Below, piece after piece: positions 7,111 to 15,095 of a stretch of 64,000 bases of DNA. Both the position numbers and the translations under genes were made by a program. Every line of letters starts with the position of its first letter. The stretch's first letter is position 1. The notes under the pieces are model-generated. The model was not told the DNA's origin, did no database searches, and saw nothing but the letters and a program-made list of their open reading frames with translations. The stretch is from an uncultured Chryseobacterium sp. (lineage in GTDB: Bacteria > Bacteroidota > Bacteroidia > Flavobacteriales > Weeksellaceae): the NCBI GenBank assembly GCA_913777465.1, contig CAJYRQ010000105.1, positions 1 to 64,000 on the forward strand, in the 5' to 3' direction.

Positions 7111-7686
7111 ATGACTGATAAATTTACAATTAGGGACATTTTAGTATATACATTTTTAGGGTTTACAGCTACATTATTTTATTACTCATATGATAATTAT
7201 TTCATATTAAATCTAATTAAAAAATCTAAAGATTATTCAAGCTTAAATATATTTTGGATAATTCCAAGTTTTTATTTAATTGGTCATATTATTATGAGTA
7301 TTGATGATTTCGTATTTAATTATATACTACTTAAAATAGGTCGTTATTCTAATGGTAATAGATTTTGGAAATTTTATAATTTCATTCTATTTGGTTTCCG
7401 TAATATAGGATTAAGAAAAGAATTCAATATAAATGATATTGATTTTTTTAAAACCTGTGATAAATTAATTTCTGATAAAAAAGAAATACATGCAAAAGCA
7501 GAATATTATCAAGTTATGAGTGATCTGTTTAAAGGAATATTTCTAATAATATTTACTAGTTTTGTATTTGATATCCTTCATAATAATGAAATTATTTATT
7601 GGAAATTAATCCTATCGATATTAATTTGGTTTCGAGCACGAAGTTTTTCTAGCTATTATATAAAAATAATTAAGAGAAATTTATAA
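7111..7686 (+). CDS. Multi-pass membrane protein paired with the HNH nuclease
   Basis: A 191-aa protein of unknown family. Hydrophobic segments lie at about 8-25, 47-64, 139-156 and 161-175, giving two helical hairpins separated by a roughly 75-residue charged cytoplasmic or periplasmic loop (FNINDIDFFKTCDKLISDKK and following). The C-terminus is basic (KIIKRNL). It begins eight bases after the HNH stop codon and shares its AT-rich composition, so the pair probably arrived and functions together. Nuclease-plus-membrane-protein pairs occur in abortive-infection-type systems, but this protein shows no motif that would prove such a role. Confidence 0.7.
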   Translation: MTDKFTIRDILVYTFLGFTATLFYYSYDNYFILNLIKKSKDYSSLNIFWIIPSFYLIGHIIMSIDDFVFNYILLKIGRYSNGNRFWKFYNFILFGFRNIGLRKEFNINDIDFFKTCDKLISDKKEIHAKAEYYQVMSDLFKGIFLIIFTSFVFDILHNNEIIYWKLILSILIWFRARSFSSYYIKIIKRNL

Positions 7687-7905
7687 TTCTATAGTTTAAG
7701 CGATTGTTAAAATCAAAACCTCACTTTTTATTAAGTTTTTTGTATAACTATTTTCGATATAATAAAGAAAAGTATCAAAGGAAAAAAATATTTCTTCTCT
7801 TCTATTGGAAAAAGTGCTGATATTAATATTAAGGATTATTTTAAAAAGACATCACTTAGTTTAGCAATTATCCGGAATAATGTAAAAATTCACATTCGAT
7901 CATCC

Positions 7906-7937
7906 TAAAAAAATCCCTCTCAGTCACGAGAGGGATT
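7906..7937 (-). terminator. Terminator of gcvP
   Basis: AATCCCTCTC (7912-7921) and GAGAGGGATT (7928-7937) form a perfect 10-bp stem with a six-base loop. On the minus strand it is followed by a T-run from the A-run at 7906-7913, about 20 bp after the gcvP stop. Confidence 0.85.
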
Positions 7938-7958
7938 CGTTTTATAGATCAGATTGAA

Positions 7959-10817
7959 TTACATATAGGCTTCAATCGGCTCGCAGGTACAAACTAAGTT
8001 TCTATCTCCATAAGCTTCATCTACTCTGGAAACGGTCGCGAAGAATTTGTGGTCTCTTACCCACTCTAACGGATAAGCGGCTTTTTCTCTGCTGTACGGT
8101 TTATCCCATGAATCGGAGATCACCACCTGCTCGGTGTGCGGTGCATTTTTCAGTACGTTATTGGCAGCATCGGCTTCCCCATTAGCGATTTCGTCGATCT
8201 CGTGTTTGATGGCGATTAAGGCTTCTGCGAAACGGTCGATTTCCGCTTTGCTTTCCGACTCGGTCGGTTCAATCATCAGGGTTCCGGCTACCGGGAAAGA
8301 AACCGTCGGTGCGTGGAATCCATAGTCCATCAATCTTTTGGCAACATCAGCCACTTCAATGCCTAAAGACTTGAACTGTCTGAAATCGACGATACATTCG
8401 TGGGCTACTTTTCCGTTTTCATTGGAGTATAAGATCGGGAAATGCTCCGCTAAGATTTCTTTCAGATAGTTGGCATTTAGGATCGCGTGCTCCGTTGCTT
8501 TCTTCAATCCGGAAGTTCCAAGCATTTTAATGTAAGCGTAAGAAATGTTCAGGATCAATCCGGAACCGTAAGGCGCTGCTGAAATCCCATCGATGGATTC
8601 ATTCCCTCCTACTTTAATGTTCGCGTTGGAAGGTAAGAAAGGAACCAGGTGTTTCGCCACACAGATCGGACCAACCCCAGGACCTCCTCCCCCGTGAGGA
8701 ATCGCGAAAGTTTTGTGAAGGTTCAGGTGACAAACGTCTGCCCCAATGTTCCCCGGGCTGGTGTAACCTACCTGAGCGTTCATGTTGGCTCCGTCCATAT
8801 ACACCTGACCGCCGTGTTCGTGGATCAGAGAAGTAATTTCTTTAATGTTCGCATCGAAGAATCCGTAAGTGGACGGATAGGTGATCATCACACACGAAAG
8901 GTTTTCGGAATGCTGTTCCGCTTTGGCTTTCAGGTCTTCGAAATCGATTTCCCCGTTCTCCAGGTTTTTCACGACTACGATCTTCATTCCCGCCATGGCA
9001 GCAGAAGCCGGGTTGGTTCCGTGGGCCGATTGCGGGATCAACACCACGTTTCTGTGGCCTTCGCCTCTTGCGATGTGGTATTGTCTGATTACCATCAATC
9101 CTGCATATTCTCCCTGAGCCCCTGAGTTCGGCTGAAGGGAAGTCCCTGCAAAACCGGTAATTTCCGCTAAGTCTTTTTCCAGCTCGCGGATCATTTCCTG
9201 GTATCCGCCGGCCTGGTCAACCGGTACAAACGGATGGATGGCTCCCCAGTTGTCCCATGAAAGCGGAAGCATCTGGGTAGCGGCGTTCAATTTCATTGTA
9301 CAGGATCCCAAAGAAATCATGGAGTGTGTCAATGACAAATCTTTTCTTTCCAGACGCTTGATGTAACGCATCAGTTCCGTTTCCGTATGGTATCTGTTGA
9401 ATACTTCTTCGGTAAGGATTTCGTCTTTTCTTAAATTCTCTTCCGGAATGCTGTATCCTTCTTTAATTTCTAATTTAAAAGTCTGCTTGTCTTTGAATTG
9501 GGCGAAAGAAGCCATCAGGACATTCAGTTTATCCAAAGTTGTACTTTCGTTGATCGCGATGCTTACCACCCCTTCCGTGAAATAATTCAGGTTCAGCTTG
9601 TGGTCCAGCATCATTCTCATCAGCCTTTTCTTATCGTCTTCATTGATCGTGATTTTTACCGTATCGAAGATCGGCTCTTCCACGATGTCATATCCTAATG
9701 CTTTCAGTCCGCCTTTTAATGCGTTTGCTTTGAAGTGGATCTGGTCAGCGATATAATTCAATCCTTTCGGACCGTGGTAAACGGCATACATCCCAGCCAT
9801 TACCGCCAGAAGAACCTGAGCCGTACAGATATTGGACGTCGCTCTTTCTCTTTTGATGTGCTGCTCTCTGGTCTGCAACGCCATTCTCAGGGCTCGCTTT
9901 CCGTAAGCATCCTGGGAAACCCCGATGATTCTTCCCGGAATATCCCTTTTGTAATCTTCCTTACAGGAGAAAAAGGCTGCGTGAGGTCCTCCGTAACCCA
10001 AAGGAATCCCGAATCTCTGCGTTGTACCAACGGCACAGTCAGCCCCCATAGATGCAGGGGATTTAAGCTTCACCAAAGCCATCGGATCGCAGGCAACGAC
10101 TACCTGAAGGTCCAGTTTCTTATATTCGGTAATATCTTCCGTATAATCCAGAACAATCCCGTTTTTCCCCGGATACTGCAACAGTACCCCGAAGTAAGAA
10201 CCGTCAAGCTCATGCGTTTTATGATCGCCTTCGACAATTTCGATTTCAAGACCTTCCGCCTTTGTCTTCAGCACGGAAACCGTCTGAGGCAATACCAGAT
10301 CCGAAACGAAGAACTTATTCGCTCCGCCTTTCTTCTGGTCTTTCGTACGGTTGTTGAAGAACATGTGCATGGCTTCTGCCGCTGCCGTGGATTCATCAAG
10401 CAATGAAGCGTTGGCCAGGGCAAAACCGGTAAGGTCGCACACCACTGTCTGGAAATTAAGAAGTGCCTCCAGCCTTCCCTGGGCAATCTCCGCCTGATAA
10501 GGGGTGTACGCCGTGTACCAGCTCGGGTTTTCGAAAATGTTTCTCTGAATAGCCGACGGCAACAGGGTATTGTGATATCCGAAACCGATGTAGCTGGTGT
10601 AATCCGTATTCTTGGACGCCAACTCTTTGGAGTGGTTCATCATCTCATACTCGGAAAGCGGGGCTGAGATGTTGAGATCCTTTTCTAAACGGATGGAGGA
10701 AGGGATGGTTTGAGAGATAAGCTCTTCAACACTTGAAACGCCAATTTTTTCCAGCATCGCCTGTTTATCGGCTTCATTCATGGAAATGTGACGGCTCACA
10801 AACTGTTCTGTATTCAT
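7959..10817 (-). CDS. gcvP: Glycine dehydrogenase (decarboxylating), single-chain P-protein
   Basis: PLP-dependent P-protein of the glycine cleavage system. It decarboxylates glycine and passes the aminomethyl group to lipoyl H-protein; T- and H-protein genes are not in this window. It has the full two-lobed form (952 aa) with both halves fused, as in Escherichia coli, rather than split gcvPA/gcvPB. The PLP lysine sits in HLNLHKTFAIPHGGGGPG near residue 700, and the start MNTEQFVSRHI fits the family. There is a strong terminator 20 bp after the stop. The upstream 380 bp shows no glycine riboswitch that I can recognise. Confidence 0.97.
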   Translation of the reverse strand: MNTEQFVSRHISMNEADKQAMLEKIGVSSVEELISQTIPSSIRLEKDLNISAPLSEYEMMNHSKELASKNTDYTSYIGFGYHNTLLPSAIQRNIFENPSWYTAYTPYQAEIAQGRLEALLNFQTVVCDLTGFALANASLLDESTAAAEAMHMFFNNRTKDQKKGGANKFFVSDLVLPQTVSVLKTKAEGLEIEIVEGDHKTHELDGSYFGVLLQYPGKNGIVLDYTEDITEYKKLDLQVVVACDPMALVKLKSPASMGADCAVGTTQRFGIPLGYGGPHAAFFSCKEDYKRDIPGRIIGVSQDAYGKRALRMALQTREQHIKRERATSNICTAQVLLAVMAGMYAVYHGPKGLNYIADQIHFKANALKGGLKALGYDIVEEPIFDTVKITINEDDKKRLMRMMLDHKLNLNYFTEGVVSIAINESTTLDKLNVLMASFAQFKDKQTFKLEIKEGYSIPEENLRKDEILTEEVFNRYHTETELMRYIKRLERKDLSLTHSMISLGSCTMKLNAATQMLPLSWDNWGAIHPFVPVDQAGGYQEMIRELEKDLAEITGFAGTSLQPNSGAQGEYAGLMVIRQYHIARGEGHRNVVLIPQSAHGTNPASAAMAGMKIVVVKNLENGEIDFEDLKAKAEQHSENLSCVMITYPSTYGFFDANIKEITSLIHEHGGQVYMDGANMNAQVGYTSPGNIGADVCHLNLHKTFAIPHGGGGPGVGPICVAKHLVPFLPSNANIKVGGNESIDGISAAPYGSGLILNISYAYIKMLGTSGLKKATEHAILNANYLKEILAEHFPILYSNENGKVAHECIVDFRQFKSLGIEVADVAKRLMDYGFHAPTVSFPVAGTLMIEPTESESKAEIDRFAEALIAIKHEIDEIANGEADAANNVLKNAPHTEQVVISDSWDKPYSREKAAYPLEWVRDHKFFATVSRVDEAYGDRNLVCTCEPIEAYM

Positions 10818-11187
10818 TTTTATTTATTAGATTTTGTTTGTAAAAAAAGATGGGTAAAATTACGATTTTTTGGAAAATTGTACAACTAAATCGGAATCAT
10901 AAATAAATAACGTAATGTATTCTATCTTATTTAAAATTAAAACGTTTTTATTGCTTTTTTAACTGATAATCTGATAAAATCCGATATAATCATCAAAAAT
11001 AATTCACCTTCGGCAGTTGAAAAATTCACAAAATCAGCCATTCATTTTTTCTATTGGAAAGAATCCTAAAAACGGTTAAACTCTTTAAAACATTTTTTAA
11101 AAGCACCGGAAAATGATGCCGTAAACAGTTAAGTGTTAAAAGAATAAATATTTTCAGATTTTATTATCTGTATTTATTCTAAATTAA
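10818..11187. other. Intergenic stretch upstream of gcvP
   Basis: About 370 bp, AT-rich, between the divergent gcvP and the Cys-rich micropeptide. No repeat family member, hairpin or riboswitch was recognised. Promoters for both genes must lie here. Confidence 0.45.
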
Positions 11188-11195
11188 TATATTTG
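11188..11195 (+). promoter_or_regulatory. Candidate -7 box (TATATTTG) of the Cys-rich micropeptide
   Basis: A perfect TAnnTTTG match ends five bases before the ATG at 11200. Transcription would start at or just before the ATG, implying a leaderless mRNA or use of the second ATG at 11206. Confidence 0.4.
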
Positions 11196-11199
11196 CATC

Positions 11200-11355
11200 A
11201 TGAATATGATCGTTCCTTTCAAAGTACCGCCATTGGCTCCAGCTTTTACAGTGAATACCGAAGAAATCTATTGCGGTGAAAAGAAATCCTGCTGCAAGAA
11301 ATTCAAAAAAGGGAAAAGATGCAAAAAGTGCCCGGGAAATAAGAAACTGGCGTAA
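11200..11355 (+). CDS. Cys/Lys-rich 51-aa micropeptide
   Basis: A short frame whose C-terminal half holds five cysteines (Cys25, 31, 32, 41, 44) in a strongly basic context (CGEKKSCCKKFKKGKRCKKC). The N-terminal half is mildly hydrophobic and proline-rich (VPFKVPPLAPAF). The spacing could bind a metal ion or form disulfides. Short proteins with a comparable Cys/Lys tail are common in Bacteroidota genomes as far as I recall, but no function is known to me. It is preceded by a good -7 box almost touching the start and is immediately followed by a GGCTGGAAGAGGGAAGC repeat. Real coding is likely but unproven. Confidence 0.5.
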   Translation: MNMIVPFKVPPLAPAFTVNTEEIYCGEKKSCCKKFKKGKRCKKCPGNKKLA

Positions 11356-11393
11356 CAGGCTGGAAGAGGGAAGCTGGACGCTGGAAGTTTTCA
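11355..11393 (+). repeat. GGCTGGAAGAGGGAAGC repeat, copy 1
   Basis: ACAGGCTGGAAGAGGGAAGC..GGA.GCTGGAAGTTTTC starts at the stop codon of the micropeptide. Related copies lie at 40331-40367 (minus orientation), 45658-45696 and 52090-52130; the last also follows directly after a stop codon. Confidence 0.6.
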
Positions 11394-11509
11394 GTTCAAA
11401 TATACCGGGATACTGAATACCAACCCCTATTGTTCTTTATCTGAACAGGCATCTGTTATTGTGCTGTCTGATTTCATGTTAACTTATCAAAATAAAATTC
11501 GGATTTTTA

Positions 11510-12160
11510 TTAATTTCCGAAACTTTTGATGAGAAAGTAAACGGCCACGATCAGCATTACGATCCCGATGATAAGTCTTGCTACTTTCGGCTGTCCTGCC
11601 GGATTGGCTGCGGTCCTTGGCTGGGATTTGAACAGTTCTTCCGCTTTGTCCTTAAATTTTTCGGTATTACTTTCAAAAATCTCGGTGATGGTAATGCCCT
11701 GAACCGCCGTTTTGTGCAGCAGCGAATTGGTCGCATGAAGCAGGATCTGGAATTTCCCGTCCTTGAATTCCGTAATCCTGAAAGTTCTTTCCCCATAAGC
11801 CTTCTCCAGTCCGAAAGGCAATACCTTCACCACATCCGCATTCTGGGTCTGCCAGGTAATGATGATCTCCTCCCCTTTCTTTGCATGGATCTTATTGGCC
11901 GAAAATCTCTTGATGGAAGGCGGTACCGTATACCGGAAACTTTTCTGATGGCTTTCTAAATTCTGGTCGTACGTATACCGGCTGCTTTTGTCGCTCAATG
12001 TTTCATAGGCTTCCTGTATTTCCCGGAACCGGTCGGCAAAGAAAATGTCGTTTTCATTTTTGTCCGGGTGGTATTTTAAAGACAGCTTCCGATACGCCTT
12101 TTTGATGTCCTCATCCGAAGCATCGTTTGAAATCCCGAGAAAATAGTAGTAGTCTTTCAT
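11510..12160 (-). CDS. Membrane-anchored J-domain protein
   Basis: A 216-aa protein with an N-terminal J domain (about 2-68) carrying the HPD motif at 31-33 (YHPDKN), needed to stimulate the ATPase of DnaK-type Hsp70s. A middle beta-rich region (about 80-160; [23 protein letters not shown] and onwards) follows, and a single C-terminal transmembrane helix lies at about 195-212 ([18 protein letters not shown]). It lacks the Gly/Phe and zinc-finger parts of true DnaJ, so it is a type III J protein that likely recruits Hsp70 to the inner membrane face. It appears monocistronic. Confidence 0.85.
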   Translation of the reverse strand: MKDYYYFLGISNDASDEDIKKAYRKLSLKYHPDKNENDIFFADRFREIQEAYETLSDKSSRYTYDQNLESHQKSFRYTVPPSIKRFSANKIHAKKGEEIIITWQTQNADVVKVLPFGLEKAYGERTFRITEFKDGKFQILLHATNSLLHKTAVQGITITEIFESNTEKFKDKAEELFKSQPRTAANPAGQPKVARLIIGIVMLIVAVYFLIKSFGN

Positions 12161-13170
12161 TGAACCTTACAAAAATAGGGAATTTATTTTTTTTGCCGGT
12201 AATGGGATATCGTATTTTTAACGCGATGTCCGCTAAGTTTTTTTTTTAAATGTTTAGAATATTTTTCGTTCGCAAAGACGTTTCACTGAGCAAATGATAG
12301 CTGGATAATATGAAGTATCATGCTCTATGAACACAAAGTACAGGAAGATTTTTTTGATGGAATGCGTAAAAGGTTCACAAAGCCATTTCATTTATAGGAG
12401 CTCCCGGAGAATATGAAAAGTTTCAATCTCAATGGTGGATGAGCGGAGGCGATCACATAGAAATACATGAAGTAAAACATCAGATAAACGCCCAGTTTGT
12501 CATTCCGAAGGAATCCAGCCCCGAATCTTTCCATAATACTTTTCTTCGGAAACCTTAGTAAAAAAATAAATTTTAGGGTTGAAGGGTGCTTCAATAAGCT
12601 CAGCATCACACGTTTTACTCAGCAAATAATAGCTGCGTTGAAGGAATGCCTGCTGTTTTTTGAACACAAAGTACAGGAAGATTTTTTTGATGGAATGCGT
12701 AAAAGGTTCACAAAGCCATTTCATTTATAGGAGCTCCCGGAGATGTATGGGCACGGTGGAGAAATTCTTTTAACGCGACGTTCGCTGAGATTTTATTTAA
12801 ATCGTTGAAAACATTTTTCGTTCGCAACGGCGTTTCACTCAGCAAATGATAGCAGAATATAATTTATTATGATTTTTCCTTTGAATATTAGGTGGCTGAT
12901 CGGAGCCGAAGCCAGATTATCATCTGTGAACATTTGCTTCAATCTTTGGGAAAATTTTTATCCTTTCAAAGGAATCAAAGTATACAATTTTCTGTATTGA
13001 TTGCTGCTGCTATATTGAGATTGCCTGCGGCAATGACAAAGCTTGGTATTGAACTGTGCTTTATATTATACATAATCACTGATCCGTTGGCTGAGACTAC
13101 CCGAAGCCACCGTGCAGCCCTTTAGCTGATAAACTTCCAAGCATAAAGCTATATGAAATAACACAAAAAA
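12161..13170. repeat. Repeat-rich intergenic block
   Basis: About 1 kb made mostly of repeats. An exact 83-bp duplication lies at 12328-12410 and 12661-12743. Copies of an ACGCGATGTCCGCTAAG...TTCACTGAGCAAATGATAG unit occur at about 12220-12295 and 12773-12850, with a partial one at 12605-12640. GGTGGCT-type hairpins are at 12891-12914 and 13086-13111, and GTCATTCCG-type fragments near 12498 and 13022. Frames inside (12388-12609, 12497-12730, 12892-13125) follow the repeats and are not genes. Confidence 0.7.
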
Positions 13171-13206
13171 GGTTGGGTCCGGAAAACAGATGTTTCCAGA
13201 CCCAAC
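13166..13206 (-). terminator. Terminator of the sigma/membrane-protein operon
   Basis: GTTGGGTCCGGAAAAC (13172-13187) pairs with GTTTCCAGACCCAAC (13192-13206) with a small mismatch, followed on the minus strand by a run of six T. It lies 30 bp after the stop of the 89-aa gene. Confidence 0.85.
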
Positions 13207-13235
13207 CCAACAATTTCAATTTAGCTGCTTGATTT

Positions 13236-13505
13236 TTACGCTTCGGCGATCGGTTCTTTCTCAAACCTTTTATGGCCGCATTTGGAAGCGAATTCTTTTT
13301 TGAATTTCCCTTTCAGTTCCTGATAATCCTCGTCGCTCATTTCGCGGATCTTATCGGCCAGACCGAACGGTGATTTTTCTCTGATTCCGTATTCCTCGAA
13401 AACACCTTTGACAAATCTTTTTCTCCGGATGGCTTTTTTGGCGATCATGGCGACTCCTGCAACGGCTAAGGCTCCAAGAGCTCCTTTTACTACTGAATTT
13501 TTCAT
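13236..13505 (-). CDS. Small basic protein of unknown function in the ECF sigma operon
   Basis: An 89-aa protein with an alanine-rich hydrophobic segment (ALGALAVAGVAMIA, about 9-22) followed by a highly basic stretch (KKAIRRKRFVKG) and a charged helical C-terminus (KIREMSDEDYQELKGKFKKEF). The 'MSDEDYQELKGKFKKEF' part recalls helical CpxP-like repressor ends seen in the neighbouring 114-aa protein, but the likeness is weak. It is the last gene before a strong terminator, 86 bp after the 114-aa membrane gene, and probably belongs to the same operon as the sigma factor. Confidence 0.65.
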   Translation of the reverse strand: MKNSVVKGALGALAVAGVAMIAKKAIRRKRFVKGVFEEYGIREKSPFGLADKIREMSDEDYQELKGKFKKEFASKCGHKRFEKEPIAEA

Positions 13506-13591
13506 TTTCTTAAATTTTAAATTTTACTACTTCTTGTTTTTTTATAAAGACGAATACTCCTGAATTTTTACTTTACTACTTTTTTTAATTC

Positions 13592-13936
13592 TTATGATTC
13601 GTTGTTTCTTTTATTCCTGTTGAAGAATCCGCTTTCACACCGGTTTCGCCATACTTCTTTAAATTTTTCCCGTTCTTCGGGAGACAGGTTCATCATTTTT
13701 TCCCGCATTTTCCGCTCCTTGAAATCCCGCATTCCTTTCCCGAAATGGAACCCGCCGAAAAGGATCTTGCACAAGATCAGGATTCCCATTGCCTGCCAGT
13801 AGTTGACGGTCTTTACCCCTAAAATTTCAGGCAGCAGACAATTCCAGAGTGACATGACGATCCAGGTGACGCCTAAAAAAATCAACGGCGGACAGAGTAT
13901 CAAAAAAATCCAGCCTTTTTTATGTTTATGATTCAT
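13592..13936 (-). CDS. Two-helix membrane protein with charged tail, probable sigma-factor partner
   Basis: A 114-aa protein with two transmembrane helices (about 8-30 and 48-66) and a cytoplasmic, strongly charged C-terminus containing LSPEEREKFKEVWRNRCE (about 85-102). It begins 14 bp after the sigma factor stop, so it is almost certainly co-transcribed. In Bacteroidota, small membrane proteins encoded after ECF sigma factors often act as anti-sigma or envelope sensors; that role is inferred from position only. Confidence 0.7.
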   Translation of the reverse strand: MNHKHKKGWIFLILCPPLIFLGVTWIVMSLWNCLLPEILGVKTVNYWQAMGILILCKILFGGFHFGKGMRDFKERKMREKMMNLSPEEREKFKEVWRNRCESGFFNRNKRNNES

Positions 13937-13950
13937 AATCTTTCTTTTTA

Positions 13951-14529
13951 CTAACTATTTAAATCTTCGTATAATTTTCTCAACCGGTTCCTTAAGTGCT
14001 TGACCGCATAATTTTTACGGCTGATGATGGTTTTGATGTTTTCTCCGTGCTCATCGGCAATTTCCTGGAGGGTTTTATCATTCAGCTCATTTTCCACGTA
14101 AACCAACCGCTGCTTTTCCGGAAGTTCGTCCAAAGCTTCGAAGAGCTTCTTCCAGATTTCATCCTGAAACATCTTTATTTCCGGGCCGGCGCTTTCATCC
14201 ATCAGCAGGATGTCCTTAATGGAAAAATCCCCGTCTTCATCTTCATATACAAAATCTTCCAGGTTTTCGGTTTTCTTCTTGCGGTATTTGTCGGTGATTT
14301 TGTTGGCCGTCACCCGGTAAAGCCATCCGCCGACATTCACAATTTCCGAGAGATTGGTAAGGCTGCTGAACTGATACCACACTTCCTGCAGGATGTCTTC
14401 CGCATCTTCCGTGTTCTTCACTTTGGGACGAATATAAGACATCAGCTTTCCTCCGTACTTTGAAACGGTTTGTGAGATGATATTATCTTTCTCCTTCTGT
14501 GGCATTGTTATTTTTTCGGCAACCTCCAT
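13951..14529 (-). CDS. ECF RNA polymerase sigma factor
   Basis: A 192-aa sigma-70 family protein. Region 2 (about 22-90) includes DAEDILQEVWYQF and GWLYRVTANKITDKYRKKK; region 4 (about 130-185) has LPEKQRLVYVENELNDKTLQ and a DNA-reading helix IADEHGENIKTIISRKNYAV. An acidic linker (about 90-105) separates them. It heads an operon with two small proteins, which is the usual place for an anti-sigma partner. The start may be the internal Met9 (MPQKEK), since the first eight residues are not typical. Regulon unknown. Confidence 0.9.
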   Translation of the reverse strand: MEVAEKITMPQKEKDNIISQTVSKYGGKLMSYIRPKVKNTEDAEDILQEVWYQFSSLTNLSEIVNVGGWLYRVTANKITDKYRKKKTENLEDFVYEDEDGDFSIKDILLMDESAGPEIKMFQDEIWKKLFEALDELPEKQRLVYVENELNDKTLQEIADEHGENIKTIISRKNYAVKHLRNRLRKLYEDLNS

Positions 14530-15038
14530 ACTGCTATGACGGCTGATGATTTTGTTTTACTTTAATAAATTTAAAATATTTTCCGGCAAGTTGAAAATCT
14601 CTCACTGATTATATGCGTTTTCGCAGATGATTGCGCTTGTTTTAACACATCAGGCACATAGAGAATTTAATAGGTCATGTATATTTAGAACACAAAAGAT
14701 AAAAAATCATAGATTTTTTTTAGTTTTTAACCACGGATTTTCACAGATTTTCACAGATTTTCACGGATGATGAGGTGGCTTCGAGTGGCCTCAGCCACCG
14801 GGTTGACTATTCATTTAAATCATTTAGCATAAGAACTGACAGCTAAAAGATTTCAGCACTCTGTTTTGTTGTCCCGAAGGGATTTTTAGAAGCGATGGAA
14901 ATATTCGCGTTTAGATTCCTAAGGAGATCGAAGATTTGAAGTACTTAATAACGAGCTAATGAATAATTGTATTTCAATTAATGCATTAAATGTTTTATGC
15001 AACATCATCTTTTATTCCTTTTGGGGTTATAAATCCTG
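14530..15038. repeat. Intergenic stretch with CACAGATTTTC and GGTGGCT-hairpin repeats
   Basis: Holds an AACACATCAGGCACATAGAG...AGAACACAAAAGAT unit (about 14640-14720), an ACCACGGATTTTCACAGATT unit (14732-14768) and a GGTGGCT...AGCCACC hairpin (14773-14800). The same three parts recur together elsewhere (17835-18087, 22660-22800, 46915-47125), so they appear to be pieces of one composite repeat. No gene. Confidence 0.65.
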
Positions 15039-15069
15039 TAAAAAACGGAAAGCCAGATTGACTTTCCGT
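15039..15069 (-). terminator. Terminator of the S9 peptidase gene
   Basis: ACGGAAAG (15045-15052) and CTTTCCGT (15062-15069) form an 8-bp stem with a nine-base loop, and the minus strand continues into a six-T run. It lies 27 bp after the stop at 15096. Confidence 0.75.
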
Positions 15070-15095
15070 GGGTTAATTATAAAAAGGAATTTCTT

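Noticed and set aside
9735-10406. 223-codon frame opposite gcvP
   Set aside because: Antisense to a fully conserved enzyme; a by-product of its codon use.
10818-11187. Glycine riboswitch upstream of gcvP
   Set aside because: No paired glycine-aptamer core could be recognised, and these are not usual in this group.
12892-13125. 77-codon frame in the repeat block
   Set aside because: It is built from the GGTGGCT hairpin and GTCATTCCG-like repeats.
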